Assembly: GCA_030065985.1 (NCBI GenBank)
Contig: JASJCM010000014.1
Span: forward strand, 1 to 64,000
Length of the DNA stretch: 64,000 nucleotides
Direction: 5' to 3'
Source: Woeseiaceae bacterium
GTDB lineage: Bacteria; Pseudomonadota; Gammaproteobacteria; Steroidobacterales; Woeseiaceae
Shown: positions 61,401 through 64,000 of the stretch, piece after piece
Position numbering within the stretch: position 1 is the stretch's first letter
Layout: each line of letters begins with the position of its first letter
Program-made: the position numbers and the translations under genes
The notes under the pieces: generated by a model
Seen by the model: the letters and a program-made list of their open reading frames with translations, nothing else
Told to the model about the DNA's origin: nothing
Databases searched by the model: none

Positions 61401-62369
61401 GACACGGTCCTCGATCTGGATCGCGTCACTATGCAACGCGAATGGTCCGGGATGAGCTACCGCATCCAGGCCTTGCGCGACAACCCGACAACGGCAAAGG
61501 AAGAATATGACCGGATCCTCGATGACAGGGATCCGGGACTCAATGTCACACTGTCGTTTGATCCCCAGGACGACATCGCGCGGCCATTCCGCGGCGCGGC
61601 TAGGCCGCGCGTGGCGATTCTGCGCGAGCAGGGAGTGAACAGCCAGAACGAAATGGCTGCCGCGTTCATGAAGGCCGGTTTCGCGGCGGTCGATGTGCAC
61701 ATGAGCGATTTGCTCGAAGGGCGCGACGCGCTCGACAACTACCAGGGCGTAGTCGCCTGCGGCGGCTTTTCGTTCGGCGATGTGCTTGGTGCCGGTGGCG
61801 GCTGGGCGAAGTCGGTGCTGTTTCACACCCGCACGCGCGACCAGTTCCAGTCGTTCTTCGAGCGCAATGACACGTTCGCGCTGGGAGTCTGCAACGGTTG
61901 CCAGATGCTGTCGCAGCTCAAGGAGCTTATTCCCGGTGCAGCACACTGGCCACGCTTTTTGCGCAATCGCTCCGAGCAGTTCGAGGCGCGCCTGAACCTG
62001 GTTGAGATTCTCGAGAGTCCGTCGCTGTTCCTCGACGGCATGGCCGGCTCGCGGCTACCGATCGCGACCTCGCACGGCGAGGGCAGGGCGGAGTTTGCCG
62101 ACGATACGGCACGCTACTCGGCGTCTTACACGGTCGCGATGCGCTACGTCGACAACTACGGTGAAGTCGCCGACGCCTATCCGGCGAACCCGAACGGCTC
62201 GACGGACGGCATCTGCGGACTGGCCAACGACGATGGTCGCATCACGATCATGATGCCGCACCCTGAACGCGTTGCACTGACGCGCCACAACTCCTGGCAC
62301 CCGGACGAATGGGGCGAGGACGGGCCGTGGATGCGCATGTTCCGTAACGCCCGCGTCGCGATCGGGTAG
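58491..62369 (+). CDS. purL: Phosphoribosylformylglycinamidine synthase
   Basis: PurL converts FGAR to FGAM in purine synthesis. The 1292-residue product is the long single-chain form. It has an N-terminal PurS-like domain and ATP-binding domains with [24 protein letters not shown] and [11 protein letters not shown]. The C-terminal class I glutaminase has nucleophile [14 protein letters not shown], the histidine in SHGEGRAEF and MMPHPERV. Length is normal for E. coli type (1295). Confidence 0.98.
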   Translation: MLELPGQAALSDFRLAKLTRSLRRADDRIQSVEARYAYFIATYDSLTKEDRSRLDALLLSGDKPGKLTRGARTLYVLPRPGTISPWSSKATDIARACDLDVVERIERGVCYGLKFSSKVSDDEVMALGHLLFDRMTEAVFADAAGVETLFETHEPAPVGMIPLRESGRDALVAANTDLGLALSGQEIDYLVSCYEDLDRDPTDAELMMFAQANSEHCRHKIFNASWTIDGEPQEKRLFGMIKSTTEKTPDGVISAYSDNAAVFEGWSGSRLMPRTADREYEFVDEPIHVLIKVETHNHPTAISPFPGAATGSGGEIRDEGATGLGAKPKAGLTGFTVSHLRIPDYQQPWEIDFPIPEHQATPLDIMIEGPIGGAAFNNEFGRPNLAGYFRTYEARLPGLPDTEIRGYHKPIMIAGGLGNVREEHANKIDVPVGARVVVLGGPAMLIGLGGGAASSLASGTSSAELDFASVQRGNPEIERRAQEVIDRCWQMGSDNPILLIHDVGAGGLSNAVPEAVDHSQHGAEIELREVDNAEPGMSPMGIWCNEAQERYVLIIGADRIDEFTALCERERCPMSIVGTLTDDGNLRVSDRTFANYIVDMPMQMLLGNPPKMERDVTHAPLPDSSLDLDGIKLEEAALRVLRFPAVADKSFLIHIGDRTVGGLSARDQLIGPWQVPVSDVAITSSGFHSTTGEAMSMGERTPLATTNAPASGRMAVAEAITNIAAAPIETLSKVRLSANWMAAAGHPGEDANLFDTVKAVGDELCREIGVAIPVGKDSMSMRTRWDDDAGEHNVVAPVSLIVSAFAPVSDVTRQLTPQLRHIIEPSYLLLFDLGGGKNRLGTSCLAQAYRRTGGQTPDLDDRAALRGLFEAVQELNERDMLLAYHDRSDGGLLATVAEMIFASRLGATLTLSGSRVELLKRLFAEEVGAVVQVAKSKLPQVQMVLDRNGVKAEAIGLVTDDARLVVKSDDDTVLDLDRVTMQREWSGMSYRIQALRDNPTTAKEEYDRILDDRDPGLNVTLSFDPQDDIARPFRGAARPRVAILREQGVNSQNEMAAAFMKAGFAAVDVHMSDLLEGRDALDNYQGVVACGGFSFGDVLGAGGGWAKSVLFHTRTRDQFQSFFERNDTFALGVCNGCQMLSQLKELIPGAAHWPRFLRNRSEQFEARLNLVEILESPSLFLDGMAGSRLPIATSHGEGRAEFADDTARYSASYTVAMRYVDNYGEVADAYPANPNGSTDGICGLANDDGRITIMMPHPERVALTRHNSWHPDEWGEDGPWMRMFRNARVAIG

Positions 62370-62381
62370 TATTTGCCGTCA

Positions 62382-62948
62382 ATGAGCAGCGACCCGAATT
62401 CAGACATAACCAGAATCTTCCGCGAGCACCCGGCGCTGCTGGTGTCGGCGTTCTACGTCGCGGCATCGGTCATCGGCATGTTCTATGCCTGGTCGTACCT
62501 GCGCCAGTTTGGTCTCAACGTCTTCAACTATGCGCAGATCAGCGACTTCCTGGTTGCGTCTCTGAAAGAACCGATCACGTGGGCGTGCGTCTTTGTCATC
62601 GTTGGTTTCATATCGCTCGATAACATCTCCAGTCGCCGCGTCGAACGCAAAGGGCCGTCGAAGTGGTTTCGCTGGTACGGATCGCCGAAGTACCGACATT
62701 TCAATAACTACGCCGCGATGCTCCTGGTACTTTATGCCATTTACGGATGGGCGCACCACAAAGCCGATATCACGCGCGCGGGCGAGGGCAAGTTCGTCGA
62801 CGTGACCTATGCCGATGGGGATTCAGCCACGTCGCGCATGCTGCTCGGCACGACGGGGCAATGGGTGTTCCTGTACGACCACCTGACCGAGCGCGTGGAG
62901 GTTCACCCGCTGGAGAGTATTGACTCGATAGCGTTCCAGGCCGACTAG
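62382..62948 (+). CDS. Unrecognised membrane protein
   Basis: I do not recognise this 188-residue protein. It has three membrane segments (about 18-37, 57-76 and 103-118), then a beta-rich C-terminal region (about 130-188) with GEGKFVDVTYADGD and QWVFLYDHLTERVEVHPLESI. The ATG at 62382 is preferred to a TTG three codons earlier. It converges on the zinc-knuckle gene with a 4-bp overlap of stop codons. Confidence 0.6.
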   Translation: MSSDPNSDITRIFREHPALLVSAFYVAASVIGMFYAWSYLRQFGLNVFNYAQISDFLVASLKEPITWACVFVIVGFISLDNISSRRVERKGPSKWFRWYGSPKYRHFNNYAAMLLVLYAIYGWAHHKADITRAGEGKFVDVTYADGDSATSRMLLGTTGQWVFLYDHLTERVEVHPLESIDSIAFQAD

Positions 62949-63637
62949 GCCGACGCGGCTTCGTCGTTATTCGCCTCTGATACGAAGAACCGCCGAACCT
63001 TCAGGGCACGCGTCAGTTTTCCGTGGCGCACGAAGCACTGGTAGAACATGTCTTTCAGCACCTCGAGCAGAATGCCCGCCTGCGCGCGGTTCAGCAGCGG
63101 CAGTTCCTCGTGCGGACCGGACCCGAACAGCACTACCTTGATCGGTGCGAAAGACTCATCGTCGATGCCGGCGATGTCCTGGGCCACCATGACTTCCTCG
63201 AAAGCACGCAGTTTGCCGCCTTCGCCAAGTGCCCGGTAGGCGCTGACCGAGGCGCGCCGACACATTGACGCGAACGCATTGAAGTTGTTGCTGGAATAGC
63301 AGCTCAGTGCTTCGCGGAACAGGACTTCGGTGTGCTTCGGCAGGTACGAGAACGCAAAGCGTTCCTTCGGCCGCTCCAGCTCCACGAAGTTGCGATACAG
63401 CTCGACCTTGTTGTCCTTGTATTCGCGGACCGCGAAGCGCAGGAATACGGGTGCATTGCACGAGTCGCACTTGTACACGAGGCCGACGTGCTTGGGCTTG
63501 TCGCGCAGTAGCGAGGATGCATCAGGGACGGATTGCGGTTGCATGTGGGCATACACGCCGCAGTAGGGGCACTCGAGACCAATATTGTCCTCGAGCTCGC
63601 TTTTTATCCCCTGATCTCTATCAATTACGATTGCCAT
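62945..63637 (-). CDS. Zinc-ribbon protein, DUF4145-like
   Basis: The 230-residue product has two zinc knuckles, CPYCG (about residue 23) and CDSC (about 57). A helical domain follows, including LFREALSCYSSNNFNAFASMCRRASVSAYRALGEGG. The combination of a zinc ribbon and this helical part resembles DUF4145 proteins that occur in many genomes, sometimes near defence genes. Function unknown. It lies between the membrane-protein gene and ettA. Confidence 0.6.
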   Translation of the reverse strand: MAIVIDRDQGIKSELEDNIGLECPYCGVYAHMQPQSVPDASSLLRDKPKHVGLVYKCDSCNAPVFLRFAVREYKDNKVELYRNFVELERPKERFAFSYLPKHTEVLFREALSCYSSNNFNAFASMCRRASVSAYRALGEGGKLRAFEEVMVAQDIAGIDDESFAPIKVVLFGSGPHEELPLLNRAQAGILLEVLKDMFYQCFVRHGKLTRALKVRRFFVSEANNDEAASA

Positions 63638-63707
63638 ATCGCTCAGTTTTGTTTTTGTAGATCAGCAAATCGAGTATGCACCCTTATTCATCTTACGCCA
63701 CGGCGCG

Positions 63708-63737
63708 TTGACATAATACTGAAATGATTATTGTCAC
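63708..63737. other. Imperfect AT-rich palindrome between ettA and the zinc-ribbon gene
   Basis: TGACATAAT and ATTATTGTCA face each other across nine bases in the 123-bp gap upstream of the zinc-ribbon gene (minus strand). It resembles an operator, and TATTAT on the minus strand could be a -10 element. Nothing else is seen in this gap. Confidence 0.35.
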
Positions 63738-63760
63738 CTTTCCACGACAACGATGAGGCG

Positions 63761-64000
63761 TTACGCGTCGAGCCGCTTGTATTTGATGCGGTGTGGATTG
63801 TCCGCGTCCGTGCCGAGTCGTCGCCGCCGATCCGCTTCGTAGTCGGCATAGTTGCCCGCAAACCAGACAACCTCGGAGTTGCCTTCGAACGCGAGGATGT
63901 GCGTCGCGATGCGATCGAGGAACCAGCGGTCATGCGAGATCACAATCGCCGAGCCCGGGAATTCGAGCAGTGCTTCCTCGAGCGCACGTAAGGTTTCGAC
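63761..64000 (-). CDS. ettA: Energy-dependent translational throttle protein EttA (C-terminal part)
   Basis: The gene continues beyond the right edge. The visible 79 codons end with [18 protein letters not shown] and [15 protein letters not shown], the second ABC ATPase H-loop and the C-terminus of EttA. EttA is an ABC-F protein that binds the ribosomal E site and responds to the ADP/ATP ratio. The stop is at 63761-63763. Confidence 0.93.
   Translation of the reverse strand, partial: VETLRALEEALLEFPGSAIVISHDRWFLDRIATHILAFEGNSEVVWFAGNYADYEADRRRRLGTDADNPHRIKYKRLDA

Noticed and set aside
63714-63737. TTGACA at 63708 as a plus-strand promoter
   Set aside because: No -10 hexamer lies at 16-18 nt and no plus-strand gene follows within the window.

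Overview
This window is a contiguous piece of a GC-rich (about 60-65% in lines counted by hand) gammaproteobacterial chromosome. The evidence is gene order: xerD-dsbC, queA-tgt-yajC-secD-secF, suhB/trmJ/iscS, ndk-rlmN-pilF-rodZ-hisS-yfgM-bamB-der, xseA/guaB-guaA-tadA, mltF and purL. A MetX-type acyltransferase next to der, a partial isc cluster and no ispG between rodZ and hisS suggest a free-living, probably marine lineage near Xanthomonadales/Woeseiaceae/Wenzhouxiangella. That placement is inference only; no rRNA or taxonomic marker was compared.

Layout. 0-2.6 kb: XerD recombinase, DsbC, a zinc-ribbon Nudix hydrolase and tRNA-Leu(CAA). 2.7-5.0 kb: an ECF sigma factor, a membrane protein in the anti-sigma position and a coiled-coil/PDZ periplasmic protein, probably one envelope-response operon. 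5.0-10.4 kb: queuosine genes queA-tgt, then the Sec accessory genes yajC-secD-secF. 10.6-14.1 kb: suhB, trmJ, cysteine desulfurase, a degenerate IscU-like protein and IscA. 14.2-22.1 kb: ndk, rlmN, pilF, rodZ, hisS, yfgM, bamB and der, tightly packed with 4-nt overlaps. 22-27.4 kb: MetX, a membrane diguanylate cyclase, an M23 peptidase and xseA. 27.4-33.5 kb: guaB-guaA-tadA, a DUF2891-like lipoprotein and mltF.

33.6-58.4 kb is the accessory part. In pseudomonads guaA/tadA/mltF lie near purL; here about 25 kb separates mltF from purL. The segment opens with tRNA-Ser(CGA), tRNA-derived repeat fragments and one unrecognised gene of lower GC (about 50%). It then carries a PvdQ-like acylase divergent from a fatty-acid desaturase, a PDZ multi-pass membrane protein, a cysteine-rich iron-sulfur protein, a beta-helix lipoprotein, and a PhnD-like lipoprotein overlapping a hybrid histidine kinase. 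After these come two c-type cytochromes, a HIG1-type small membrane protein, pyrophosphatase, a Tat-exported aldo/keto reductase beside a sugar porter, a MaoC-CitE-Acs module and an orphan type VI secretion FHA protein. The window closes with a DUF1820 protein, purL, two unrecognised proteins and the C-terminus of EttA.

Housekeeping genes carry most of the coding capacity. The most unusual items are the cysteine-poor IscU paralogue inside an otherwise partial isc cluster, the PhnD-like sensor/hybrid-kinase pair with a 31-bp or 4-bp overlap, the tRNA-Ser-adjacent segment, the Fe-S protein with a CxCCxCCC block, and the ECF-sigma/PDZ operon. I did not find CRISPR arrays, insertion sequences, prophage or a complete defence system.
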